Source: Saccharothrix violaceirubra
Lineage (GTDB): Bacteria > Actinomycetota > Actinomycetes > Mycobacteriales > Pseudonocardiaceae
DNA length: 64,000 nucleotides
NCBI RefSeq assembly: GCF_014203755.1
Contig: NZ_JACHJS010000001.1
Location: 4,836,001 to 4,900,000, forward strand
Direction of reading: 5' to 3'
Shown one piece after another: positions 57,124 through 64,000 of the stretch. A program made the position numbers and the translations under genes. Under the pieces are notes generated by a model, which saw only the letters and a program-made list of their open reading frames with translations, made no database searches and was not told the DNA's origin. Within the stretch, counting starts at the first letter, position 1. Every line of letters starts with the position of its first letter.

Positions 57124-57456
57124 TTGACCAGGACGTCTTTCGTCGCGCGATGTCTCTCGACCGCTGCCGCGGTGTCCGCGGTCCTGTTCGCCACGCTCGT
57201 CGGCGGCCAGCCGGCCCAGGCGCAGCCCGCCGCACCGGCAGGTCCCGCGCCGCTCGTCACGTGCAACACCCACCTGGAGTTCGCCGGGTGGTACTGGGGC
57301 AACTGCCGGGGCCAAGCGGTGATCATCAAGTTCCGCGCGTTCCCGACGGCACCGTGGACCACGCTCTGCGTCGCCAACGGCAGCGACACCTACGTGTCGT
57401 CGGTCAAGGAGTACTACCCCGAGGTCGAGGTGCTCTCGGGGCCGTGCGTGCCGTGA
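57124..57456 (+). CDS. Small secreted protein of unknown function
   Basis: This is a protein of about 110 residues with a signal peptide (STAAAVSAVLFATLVGGQPAQA) and a short mature domain. Three Cys at about CNTHLEF, GNCRGQ and TLCVANG, plus one in GPCVP, could form two disulphides. The aromatic-rich FAGWYWGNCRGQ segment is distinctive. TTG 57124 is preferred since it directly precedes the basic signal start; GTG 57013 is the far end of the frame. No family recognised. It has its own terminator at 57475. Confidence 0.6.
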   Translation: MTRTSFVARCLSTAAAVSAVLFATLVGGQPAQAQPAAPAGPAPLVTCNTHLEFAGWYWGNCRGQAVIIKFRAFPTAPWTTLCVANGSDTYVSSVKEYYPEVEVLSGPCVP

Positions 57457-57474
57457 TCGGCTGAGCGGTGGGGC

Positions 57475-57504
57475 GGGGTCCGACCGGTGCGCCGGTCGGA
57501 CCCC
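57475..57504. terminator. Bidirectional hairpin terminator
   Basis: A 13-bp stem (GGGGTCCGACCGG / CCGGTCGGACCCC) with loop TGCG lies between the convergent small secreted protein and relA. Confidence 0.85.
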
Positions 57505-57512
57505 CTCCGCGT

Positions 57513-59816
57513 TCAGGACGCCGAGGTCACCCGGTAGACGTCGTAGACGCCCTCGACGCTGCGCACCGCCTTGAGCACGTGGCCCAGGTGCTTCGGGTCG
57601 CCCATCTCGAACGAGAAGCGCGACACCGCCACCCGGTCACGGGACGTGGTGACCGACGCGGACAGGATGTTGACCCGTTCGTCGGCCAGCACCTTGGTCA
57701 CGTCCGACAGCAGCCGGTGCCGGTCGAGCGCCTCGACCTGGATGGCCACCAGGAACACCGAGGAGGCCGACGGCGCCCACTCGACGTCGAGCAGCCGCTC
57801 CGGGGTGCGGAGCAGCTCGTCGGCGTTGGTGCAGTCCGTGCGGTGCACGGACACGCCGCCACCGCGGGTGACGAACCCGAGGATGTCGTCGCCCGGCACG
57901 GGCGTGCAGCACCGGGCCAGCTTCACCCAGACATCGGTGGCGTCACGGACGATCACGCCCGCGTCGCCGGTGACCCGCCGCCGGGTGACCGTGGACGGCG
58001 TGGACCGCTCGGCCAGCTCGTCCTCGGCGTGCTCGACGCCGCCGAGCTGCGCGACCAGCCGCTGCACCACGTGCCGGGCCGAGGTATGACCCTCGCCGAC
58101 CGCCGCGTACAGCGCGGACACGTCCGGGTAGTGCAGCTCCTTCGCCAGGGCGCCCATGGAGTCGACCGACACCAGCCGCTGCAACGGCAGGCCGACCCGG
58201 CGGACCTCCTTGGTGATGGCGTCCTTGCCGACCTCGATCGCCTCTTCTTTGCGCTCCTTGGCGAACCACTGCTTGATCTTCGCCTTGGCCCGCGGCGACG
58301 CGGCGAACGACAGCCAGTCCCGCGAGGGACCGGCACCCTCGGCCTTCGAGGTGAAGATCTCGACGACCTCGCCGTTCTCGAGCTTGCGCTCCAGCGCGAC
58401 CAACCGGCCGTTGACCCGGGCGCCGATGCACCGGTGGCCGACCTCGGTGTGCACGGCGTACGCGAAGTCGACCGGCGTGGAGCCGGTCGGCAGCGTGACG
58501 ACGTCACCCTTCGGAGTGAAAACGAAGATTTCTCGGGCGGCCAGGTCGAACCGCAGCGACTCCAGGAACTCGCCCGGGTCGGCGGCCTCCCGCTGCCAGT
58601 CGAGGAGCTGGCGCATCCACGCCATCTCGTCGACCTCGACGGCCTTGCCGCTGTGCGTGCCGCGGGTCTCCTTGTAGCGCCAGTGCGCCGCGATGCCGTA
58701 CTCGGCCGTGCGGTGCATGTCGTACGTACGGATCTGCACTTCCAGCGGCTTGCCGTCCGGACCGATGACGGTCGTGTGCAACGACTGGTAGACGCCGAAC
58801 CGGGGCTGGGCGATGTAGTCCTTGAACCGGCCGGGCATCGGCTGCCACAGGGCGTGCACCACGCCCATGGCCGCGTAGCAGTCGCGCACCTCGTCGACCT
58901 GGATGCGCACGCCGACCAGGTCGTGGATGTCGTCGAAGTCCCGACCGCGCACGATCATCTTCTGGTGGATCGAGTAGTAGTGCTTGGGCCGGCCCTCGAC
59001 CTTGGCCGTGATCCGCGCCCCCTCCAGCTGCTGCGACAGCTCGTTGATCACGCCGCTGAGGTACGTGTCGCGCGAGGGTGCCCGGTTGGCCACCAGCCGC
59101 ACGATCTCGTCGTACTTCTTGGGCTGGAGGATGGCGAACGCGAGGTCCTCCAGCTCCCACTTGACCGTGGCCATGCCCAGGCGGTGCGCGAGCGGTGCGA
59201 GCACTTCGAGCGTCTCGCGCGCCTTGCGGGCCTGCTTCTCCGGCGGCAGGAACCGCATCGTGCGCATGTTGTGCAGCCGGTCGGCCAGCTTGATCACCAG
59301 GACCCGCGGGTCCTTGGCCATGGCGATGACCATCTTGCGGATGGTCTCGGCCTCGGCGGCGGCGCCCAGCTTGACCTTGTCCAGCTTGGTGACGCCGTCG
59401 ACGAGCAGCGCGACCTCGTTGCCGAAGTCGGCCTTGAGCTGGTCGAGCGAGTAGTCGGTGTCCTCGACCGTGTCGTGCAGCAGGGCCGCGACCAGGGTGG
59501 TCGTGTCCATGCCCAGTTCGGCGAGGATCGTCGCCACGGCGAGTGGGTGGGTGATGTACGGGTCGCCCGACTTGCGCCGCTGGGGCCGGTGCTTCTCCTC
59601 CGCCACGTCGTACGCGTGCTGGAGGAGGGCGAGGTCGGCTTTGGGGTGCAGGTCGCGGTGCACGGCCGCGAGCGGCTCGAGCACCTGTTTGACCGGAGCC
59701 GCCCGTTGGGCGGTGATCCGACGAGCCAGGCGCGCACGCACGCGCCTGGTGGCCGACGGCGGCCGTGCGGGCACGGGCTGCGCCGTCGAGGCGGGGTCGG
59801 TGTCCTGGCTCAACAC
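57513..59816 (-). CDS. relA: Bifunctional (p)ppGpp synthetase/hydrolase
   Basis: This is a 767-residue long-form RelA/SpoT homologue. HD hydrolase domain: [22 protein letters not shown] and [11 protein letters not shown] (HDxxED intact). Synthetase domain: [13 protein letters not shown] and the [26 protein letters not shown] core. Then TGS ([31 protein letters not shown]), helical and zinc-finger-like regions ([10 protein letters not shown]) and an ACT domain ([24 protein letters not shown]). Both catalytic domains look active. AGGAG lies so close to GTG 59816 that TTG 59813 may be the true start. Orthologue of Rv2583c. Confidence 0.96.
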   Translation of the reverse strand: MLSQDTDPASTAQPVPARPPSATRRVRARLARRITAQRAAPVKQVLEPLAAVHRDLHPKADLALLQHAYDVAEEKHRPQRRKSGDPYITHPLAVATILAELGMDTTTLVAALLHDTVEDTDYSLDQLKADFGNEVALLVDGVTKLDKVKLGAAAEAETIRKMVIAMAKDPRVLVIKLADRLHNMRTMRFLPPEKQARKARETLEVLAPLAHRLGMATVKWELEDLAFAILQPKKYDEIVRLVANRAPSRDTYLSGVINELSQQLEGARITAKVEGRPKHYYSIHQKMIVRGRDFDDIHDLVGVRIQVDEVRDCYAAMGVVHALWQPMPGRFKDYIAQPRFGVYQSLHTTVIGPDGKPLEVQIRTYDMHRTAEYGIAAHWRYKETRGTHSGKAVEVDEMAWMRQLLDWQREAADPGEFLESLRFDLAAREIFVFTPKGDVVTLPTGSTPVDFAYAVHTEVGHRCIGARVNGRLVALERKLENGEVVEIFTSKAEGAGPSRDWLSFAASPRAKAKIKQWFAKERKEEAIEVGKDAITKEVRRVGLPLQRLVSVDSMGALAKELHYPDVSALYAAVGEGHTSARHVVQRLVAQLGGVEHAEDELAERSTPSTVTRRRVTGDAGVIVRDATDVWVKLARCCTPVPGDDILGFVTRGGGVSVHRTDCTNADELLRTPERLLDVEWAPSASSVFLVAIQVEALDRHRLLSDVTKVLADERVNILSASVTTSRDRVAVSRFSFEMGDPKHLGHVLKAVRSVEGVYDVYRVTSAS

Positions 59817-59971
59817 GCTCCTCGATGGGTCCGGGAAATCGAGAATAACTCCGCACCCCCTCCCCACCACGCCCGTTCCGCCGAGCGGCGTGCCTCACAC
59901 GCCGAACAGCACCCCGTTACACCCCGACAGGTCGCCCACCCCGGTTACCCCCGGTCCCCTCCCCCACACCC

Positions 59972-60017
59972 CGCGAGTTGTACGTTCGGACACCGCGAAA
60001 TGTGCACTCAGGCACCC
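59972..60017. repeat. Dispersed 22-24-bp tandem repeat family, array C
   Basis: Two units, CGCGAGTTGTACGTTCGGAC and CGCGAAATGTGCACTCAGGC followed by ACCC, end 4 bp before the apt stop codon. The first differs from the first unit of array A at one base in 20. The array is in the relA-apt gap. Confidence 0.82.
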
Positions 60018-60021
60018 TCGA

Positions 60022-60543
60022 TCAGGTGTACGTGCGGAGAGCCGAAACCGGGGTCGGCGAGAGGTGGGCCCGACCGCCGAGCCCGGCGATCTCGACCAGG
60101 ACCGCGACACCGGTCACCACGGCTCCGGCGGACTCCACCAGGGCGCACGCGGCACGCGCCGTGCCGCCGGTGGCGAGCACGTCGTCCACGATCACGACGT
60201 GCTGACCGGGTGAAAGGGCACCGGCGGGCAGTTCGAGGGCGGCCGAGCCGTACTCCAGCGAGTACTCGACCCGGTGGGCCACGGCAGGCAGCTTGCCGGG
60301 CTTGCGCAGCGGCACGACGCCGTAGTGCCAGCCGTACCCGAGTGCCGCGCCGATGAGGAAACCACGCGATTCGACCGCGGCCACCACCTCGGTGGCCGGG
60401 TCGATCGTGTCCTGCAAGGCGTCGACCGCCGCGCGCAACGCGTCGGGGTCCGCCAGGAGCGGCGTGAGGTCCCGGAACACGACCCCCGGTCGGGGGAAGT
60501 CCGGGACCTCACGCAGCAGCGCCAAGGCGCGGTCCAGCTTCAA
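60022..60543 (-). CDS. apt: Adenine phosphoribosyltransferase
   Basis: This is a 173-residue type I phosphoribosyltransferase salvaging adenine to AMP. DFPRPGVVFRDLTPLL is typical of APRT and the PRPP loop is VVIVDDVLATGGTARA. AAVESRGFLIGAAL is the base-binding part. The TTG start at 60543 overlaps the secF stop (TTGA), so it is coupled to secF. Gene order secD-secF-apt-relA is the standard actinobacterial arrangement. Confidence 0.95.
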   Translation of the reverse strand: MKLDRALALLREVPDFPRPGVVFRDLTPLLADPDALRAAVDALQDTIDPATEVVAAVESRGFLIGAALGYGWHYGVVPLRKPGKLPAVAHRVEYSLEYGSAALELPAGALSPGQHVVIVDDVLATGGTARAACALVESAGAVVTGVAVLVEIAGLGGRAHLSPTPVSALRTYT

Positions 60544-61727
60544 CGGTGCTTCTTGCCCGTCGGTCGACGGCGGGCGTCGGCGTTCTTCGTCGTGCGCGAC
60601 GGCGCACCGGCCGCGGCCGACAGCGCCTTCTCACGCCGCAGCTCGGCGGCCAACGCGTCGTCGTCCGTGGACTCGACGACGTCGCCGGCGGCCTCGACGG
60701 TCGTACCGGTCGCGGCGGCCCGCTTGGCCAGGTTCTCCCGCCGGGCCTTGACCCGGTTGGCCTGGGCCTTGTACTTCGGGTCGCGCATCTTGAGGTCCAC
60801 CGCGACCGGGGTCGCGATGTAGATCGAGGACAGCGCGCCGATGGCCATACCGGTGAGCTGCACGAGCGCCAGGTCCTTCAGCGTGCCGACACCCAGCAGG
60901 CCGACGCCGATGGCCAGCAGGCCGATCACCGGCAGCAGCGCGATGAGCGAGGTGTTGATCGACCGCATCAGGGTCTGGTTCACGGCCAGGTTCGCGGCCT
61001 CGCCGTAGGTCCGGCGGGTCAGGCCGAGCAGGCCGCGGGTGTTCTCCTTGACCTTGTCGAACACGACCACCGTGTCGTACAGCGAGAAGCCCAGGATGGT
61101 GAGCAGACCGATCACCGTCGCGGGCGAGACCTCGAACCCGACGATCGAGTACACGCCCGCCGTGATGACGACGTCGTGGATCACGGCGACGAGCGCCGCG
61201 ATCGCCATGGAGAACTCGAAGTACAGCGCCAGGAAGATCGCCACGGCCAGGAAGAACACGCCGAGCGCGATCAACGCCCGGGTCGTGATCTCACCACCCC
61301 AGGACGCCGACACGGCGCTGTCGCTGATCGACCCGACGCCGCCGGTGGGCTTGACGTCGTTGTTCAGCGCGGCCTTGAGGCTGGTGACCTGGCTCGCGTC
61401 CAGCGTCTCGGACCGGAGCTGGATGGTCTCCGAGTCGCCGGTGCCGACCGTCTGGACGGTCACCGGCTCCTTGCCGACCGCCTTGGTGTAGCTCTCCTTC
61501 ACGGCGTCCGTCGTGATCTTGCCGGACGCGCTCGCGGCGGGCAGCTGGATGCGCGTGCCGCCCTCGAAGTCGATGCCCAGGTTGAACCCGCGGAACACGA
61601 TCGACGCGAGGCACACCAGCAGCACGACGCCGAACAGCACGTACCAGCGCTTGCGCTTGCCGACGATGTCGAACGCGCCCGTACCGACGTAGAGCCGGTG
61701 GAAGACGCTGCCCTTGGACTGCGACAC
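60540..61727 (-). CDS. secF: Protein translocase accessory subunit SecF
   Basis: This is a 395-residue RND-type membrane protein with six helices. FRGFNLGIDFEGGTRIQLP (the DFEGG signature) lies after TM1. ALYFEFSMAIAALVAVIHDVVITAGVYS and GFSLYDTVVVFDKVKEN are the conserved proton-path helices. It drives late steps of Sec export with SecD. AAGGAGG is placed 6 nt before GTG 61727; 1 bp separates it from secD. A Lys/Arg/Ala-rich cytosolic tail of about 85 residues is long for the family. Confidence 0.97.
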   Translation of the reverse strand: MSQSKGSVFHRLYVGTGAFDIVGKRKRWYVLFGVVLLVCLASIVFRGFNLGIDFEGGTRIQLPAASASGKITTDAVKESYTKAVGKEPVTVQTVGTGDSETIQLRSETLDASQVTSLKAALNNDVKPTGGVGSISDSAVSASWGGEITTRALIALGVFFLAVAIFLALYFEFSMAIAALVAVIHDVVITAGVYSIVGFEVSPATVIGLLTILGFSLYDTVVVFDKVKENTRGLLGLTRRTYGEAANLAVNQTLMRSINTSLIALLPVIGLLAIGVGLLGVGTLKDLALVQLTGMAIGALSSIYIATPVAVDLKMRDPKYKAQANRVKARRENLAKRAAATGTTVEAAGDVVESTDDDALAAELRREKALSAAAGAPSRTTKNADARRRPTGKKHR

Positions 61728-61728
61728 G

Positions 61729-63573
61729 TCAGACCTCCTTCACGGCGGCGGACTTGGCGAGGGCGCGTTCCTCGGCGCCTGCCTGGACCGCACCGCCGAG
61801 ACCCGAGAGCTTCGGGTTGGACAGGGACTTCGACTTGGAGACCAGCACGACCAGCGGGTGCGTGACCAGGAAGACCACGACCAGGTCGAGCACGGTCGAC
61901 ATGCCGAGGGTGAACGCGAACCCCTTCACCTGGCCGACCGCGATGAAGTACAGGATGGCCGAAGCGAGGAAGCTGACCGCGTCCGCCGAGAGGATCGTAC
62001 GGCGGGAACGGACCCACGCGCGCGGCACGGCCGAGCGGAATGTCCGCCCCTCGCGCACCTCGTCTTTCAGTCGTTCGAAGAAGACGACGAACGAGTCCGC
62101 GGTGATACCGATCGCCACGATGAAACCGGCGATGCCGGCGAGGTCGAGCGTGAACCCGATCCAGCGGCCGAGCAGCACCAGCACCGCGTAGACGACGACG
62201 CCGGACAGCACCAGCGACAGGATCGTCAGCACGCCGAGCAGGCGGTAGTAGAACAGGCAGTACAGGAAGACCAGCGCGAGGCCGATGCCGCCCGCGATCA
62301 GGCCCGCCTCCAGCGAGGCCAGACCCAGCGTCGCCGACACGGTCTCGGCCTCGGACGGCTCGAAGGACAGCGGCAGCGAACCGTACTTGAGCACGTTCGC
62401 GAGGCCGTCGGCTTCCTTCTGGTTGAAGTTGCCGCTGATCTGGGTGCTGCCGCCGAGGATGGCCTCATTGATGCTCGGTGCCGAGACGACCTGGCTGTCG
62501 AGCACGACGGCGATGAGCTGGCCGACGTTCGCCGAGGTGAACTTGCCCCACTTCGCGCCGCCCTCGCTCTTGAAGTCGAGGTTCACCACGAAGCCCGCGC
62601 CCTGCGGGTTGGCGCCGGAGATGGCGTTGGCGATGTCCTCACCGGTGAGCCGGGAGTACATGCTGTAGTCGTCGTCCTTGACGCTGCCGTCGGCCGGCGG
62701 CGTGACCGGCGCGAGCAGGTACTTCTGCGTGCGGTCCTGGTCGCAGGTCAGCAGCGGCAGGGCCGGGTCGTCGTTGCCGAGCAGCGGGTCGATCTTCGGG
62801 CACACGAACGCGCCGAGCGCCTGCTGCACGACCTGCGGGTCCAGGGCGGCCCACTGCGGGTTCTGCCGGCACTGGCGGGACTCGTCGATCGCCTTGGTCG
62901 CGTCGTCCGAGTACTCGCCGGCCAGCAGCACCTTGTCGCAGTCGGCCGGCTCGGGCTGGGCGGACGTGGGCGGTGCGGACGCCGACGTGGCGGGCGGCGC
63001 CGAGGAGTCGGCCGGTGCGGTCGTGGTCGGCTGCTGCGCCTCGACGGCGGGCGCCGGACGGCCCTGCGCGGTCGTGGTCGGCGCGGACGCGGTCTCCGAG
63101 GCCGGCGGCGGCGTGCTCGCGGACGTCGTCGGCGCGGCCGAGCCGGAGGCGGGCGCGCTCGGCGACGTGCTCTCGGGCGTGGCCTCCGCGTTGGGCACCG
63201 GCGAGCCGATGACCTTGCGGAAGTTCAGCTTCGCCGTCTGGCCGAGCCGCTTGGCACCCTCGCTGTCGGTGCCGGGAACGGTGATCACCAGGTTGGTGCC
63301 GTCGCGCACCACCTCGGGACCCGCGACGCCCAGGCCGTTGACCCGGGTCTCGATCAACATCCGGGCCTGGTCGAGGGCCTCGTCCGACGGCGTTTTGCCA
63401 TCGGGGGCGCGCGCGGTCAGCGTGACCCGCGTGCCGCCTTGCAGATCGATACCGAGTTTGGGGGTCGGCTTGTGGTTCCCGGTGAAGAACACCAGGGAGT
63501 ACAGCGCGACCACGATGAGGACAAATGCGCCCAGGTACTTCGCTGGGCGGATCTGCCCGGCCGGAGGTGCCAC
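61729..63573 (-). CDS. secD: Protein translocase accessory subunit SecD
   Basis: This is a 614-residue protein. TM1 (LGAFVLIVVALYSLVFFTG) is followed by KLGIDLQGGTRVTL (DLQGG signature), an enlarged periplasmic P1 region and five C-terminal helices (LVFLYCLFYYRLLGVL, GFIVAIGITADSFVVFFERLKDEVREG). About residues 130-225 are a Pro/Ala/Ser/Thr-rich insertion (APASGSAAPTTSAS, TTTAQGRPAPAVEAQQPTT), typical of actinobacterial SecD, with two Cys nearby (CDKVLLAGEY, CRQNPQ). GTG 63573 is chosen since the frame upstream is non-coding Pro/Gly-rich sequence. Confidence 0.96.
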   Translation of the reverse strand: MAPPAGQIRPAKYLGAFVLIVVALYSLVFFTGNHKPTPKLGIDLQGGTRVTLTARAPDGKTPSDEALDQARMLIETRVNGLGVAGPEVVRDGTNLVITVPGTDSEGAKRLGQTAKLNFRKVIGSPVPNAEATPESTSPSAPASGSAAPTTSASTPPPASETASAPTTTAQGRPAPAVEAQQPTTTAPADSSAPPATSASAPPTSAQPEPADCDKVLLAGEYSDDATKAIDESRQCRQNPQWAALDPQVVQQALGAFVCPKIDPLLGNDDPALPLLTCDQDRTQKYLLAPVTPPADGSVKDDDYSMYSRLTGEDIANAISGANPQGAGFVVNLDFKSEGGAKWGKFTSANVGQLIAVVLDSQVVSAPSINEAILGGSTQISGNFNQKEADGLANVLKYGSLPLSFEPSEAETVSATLGLASLEAGLIAGGIGLALVFLYCLFYYRLLGVLTILSLVLSGVVVYAVLVLLGRWIGFTLDLAGIAGFIVAIGITADSFVVFFERLKDEVREGRTFRSAVPRAWVRSRRTILSADAVSFLASAILYFIAVGQVKGFAFTLGMSTVLDLVVVFLVTHPLVVLVSKSKSLSNPKLSGLGGAVQAGAEERALAKSAAVKEV

Positions 63574-63783
63574 GGTCCGTCCGTCTCCTCGAGAGGGAAA
63601 TGGTGGTGTCGACCCGCCGCCTGGTAGCCGATCGGGCCTGGGCAGCACGCCTTCGCCCGGATGTGGTGAAAGTCCGGGCGAGGGCGCAGCGTACCCCGCG
63701 TCGTGTGAGCTGCGCGTCACTGCCCGTCGGTGATCCGTTGACCGTTGCCGGTCGACGCGACGGCGCGGCTCACGCCCTGTGGA

Positions 63784-64000
63784 TCAGGCCTTGTCCTCGT
63801 CCTTGCGGGTGTCGTCGTCCGCGCGGGTGTCGGCGGTCGCCGGCACCTCGACCTCGTCGGCGACCTTCTCGCGGATGGCCTGGCGCAGCCAGGTCGTCAC
63901 GATGCCCTCGGAGATCTCCAGGTCGACCGTGGTGTCGTCGCTCGCGTCGTAGACGGTGCCGTACAGGCCCGACGTGGTCATGACCCGGTCGCCCGGTTCC
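63784..64000 (-). CDS. yajC: YajC, preprotein translocase subunit, truncated by window edge
   Basis: Only the C-terminal about 71 residues are in the window; the frame remains open at base 64000. EPGDRVMTTSGLYGTVYD is the conserved YajC hairpin after the membrane helix, and the acidic end (ADTRADDDTRKDEDKA) is typical for actinobacterial members. YajC associates with SecDF. In actinobacteria ruvB is usually next upstream, so it is expected just outside the window. Confidence 0.92.
   Translation of the reverse strand, partial: EPGDRVMTTSGLYGTVYDASDDTTVDLEISEGIVTTWLRQAIREKVADEVEVPATADTRADDDTRKDEDKA

Overview
The window is about 70% GC, with dense, often 4-bp-overlapping genes, frequent GTG/TTG starts and actinobacterial families throughout. 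It looks like chromosome of a filamentous actinomycete, most probably Pseudonocardiaceae (Saccharothrix/Lentzea/Actinosynnema type). That placement is an inference from gene content and order. The right half carries the gene order of the Mycobacterium tuberculosis Rv2572c-Rv2588c neighbourhood (aspS ... Rv2578c-type radical SAM ... hisS, glyoxalase II-like, cyclophilin, relA, apt, secF, secD, yajC), interrupted by lineage-specific genes.

Layout. (1) 1-20003: a surface-polysaccharide locus of the Wzx/Wzy type: flippase (5' end outside the window), GT4 glycosyltransferase, glycosidase-like lipoprotein, membrane-anchored propeller protein, Wzz-like chain-length protein with a Gln/Pro-rich tail, O-antigen-ligase/polymerase-like protein, amino-sugar genes (two DegT aminotransferases, WbpD-like and NeuD-like acetyltransferases, Gfo/Idh/MocA dehydrogenase, SDR epimerase, RmlC-like cupin), a polyprenyl glycosylphosphotransferase, and a 1606-residue secreted protein with an N,N-dimethylformamidase-beta-like domain and four DUF4082 repeats. 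(2) 20639-22868: S4-domain protein, two paralogous CopC-like secreted proteins sharing a 25-bp leader, and a Gly/Met-rich membrane protein. (3) 23029-30174: a PhoP/PhoR-like two-component system followed by two GT39 (YkcB-like) glycosyltransferases around a GT2-GtrA fusion. Direct repeats CACAG-N6-CACAG-N6-CACA(G/A/C) lie 33-34 nt before three of these genes and match the spacing and sequence of mycobacterial PhoP boxes. (4) 30176-31287: an intact IS481-family element with 6-bp target duplications, sitting between the last glycosyltransferase gene and its terminator. (5) 31337-41015: GDSL hydrolase, degenerate APH-like kinase, aspS, cyclophilin lipoprotein, two S8 proteases, GNAT, HTH regulator. 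(6) 41023-47250: a five-gene acyclic-terpene-utilisation-like operon (AtuA-like protein, small AtuA-type domain, biotin-dependent acyl-CoA carboxylase beta and alpha subunits, acyl-CoA dehydrogenase). (7) 48155-64000: intein-interrupted radical SAM gene behind a LexA-type SOS box, nitroreductase, YibE/F protein, spermidine-synthase-like protein, then the conserved hisS-relA-apt-secF-secD-yajC block.

The most interesting items are the PhoP-box-linked glycosyltransferase regulon whose products share Gly/Met-rich segments, the intein placed exactly in the radical SAM CxxxCxxC motif of a gene with a SOS box, a 22-24-bp tandem repeat family recurring at three gene edges, and an IS481 copy whose transposase stop codon comes from the target-site duplication.
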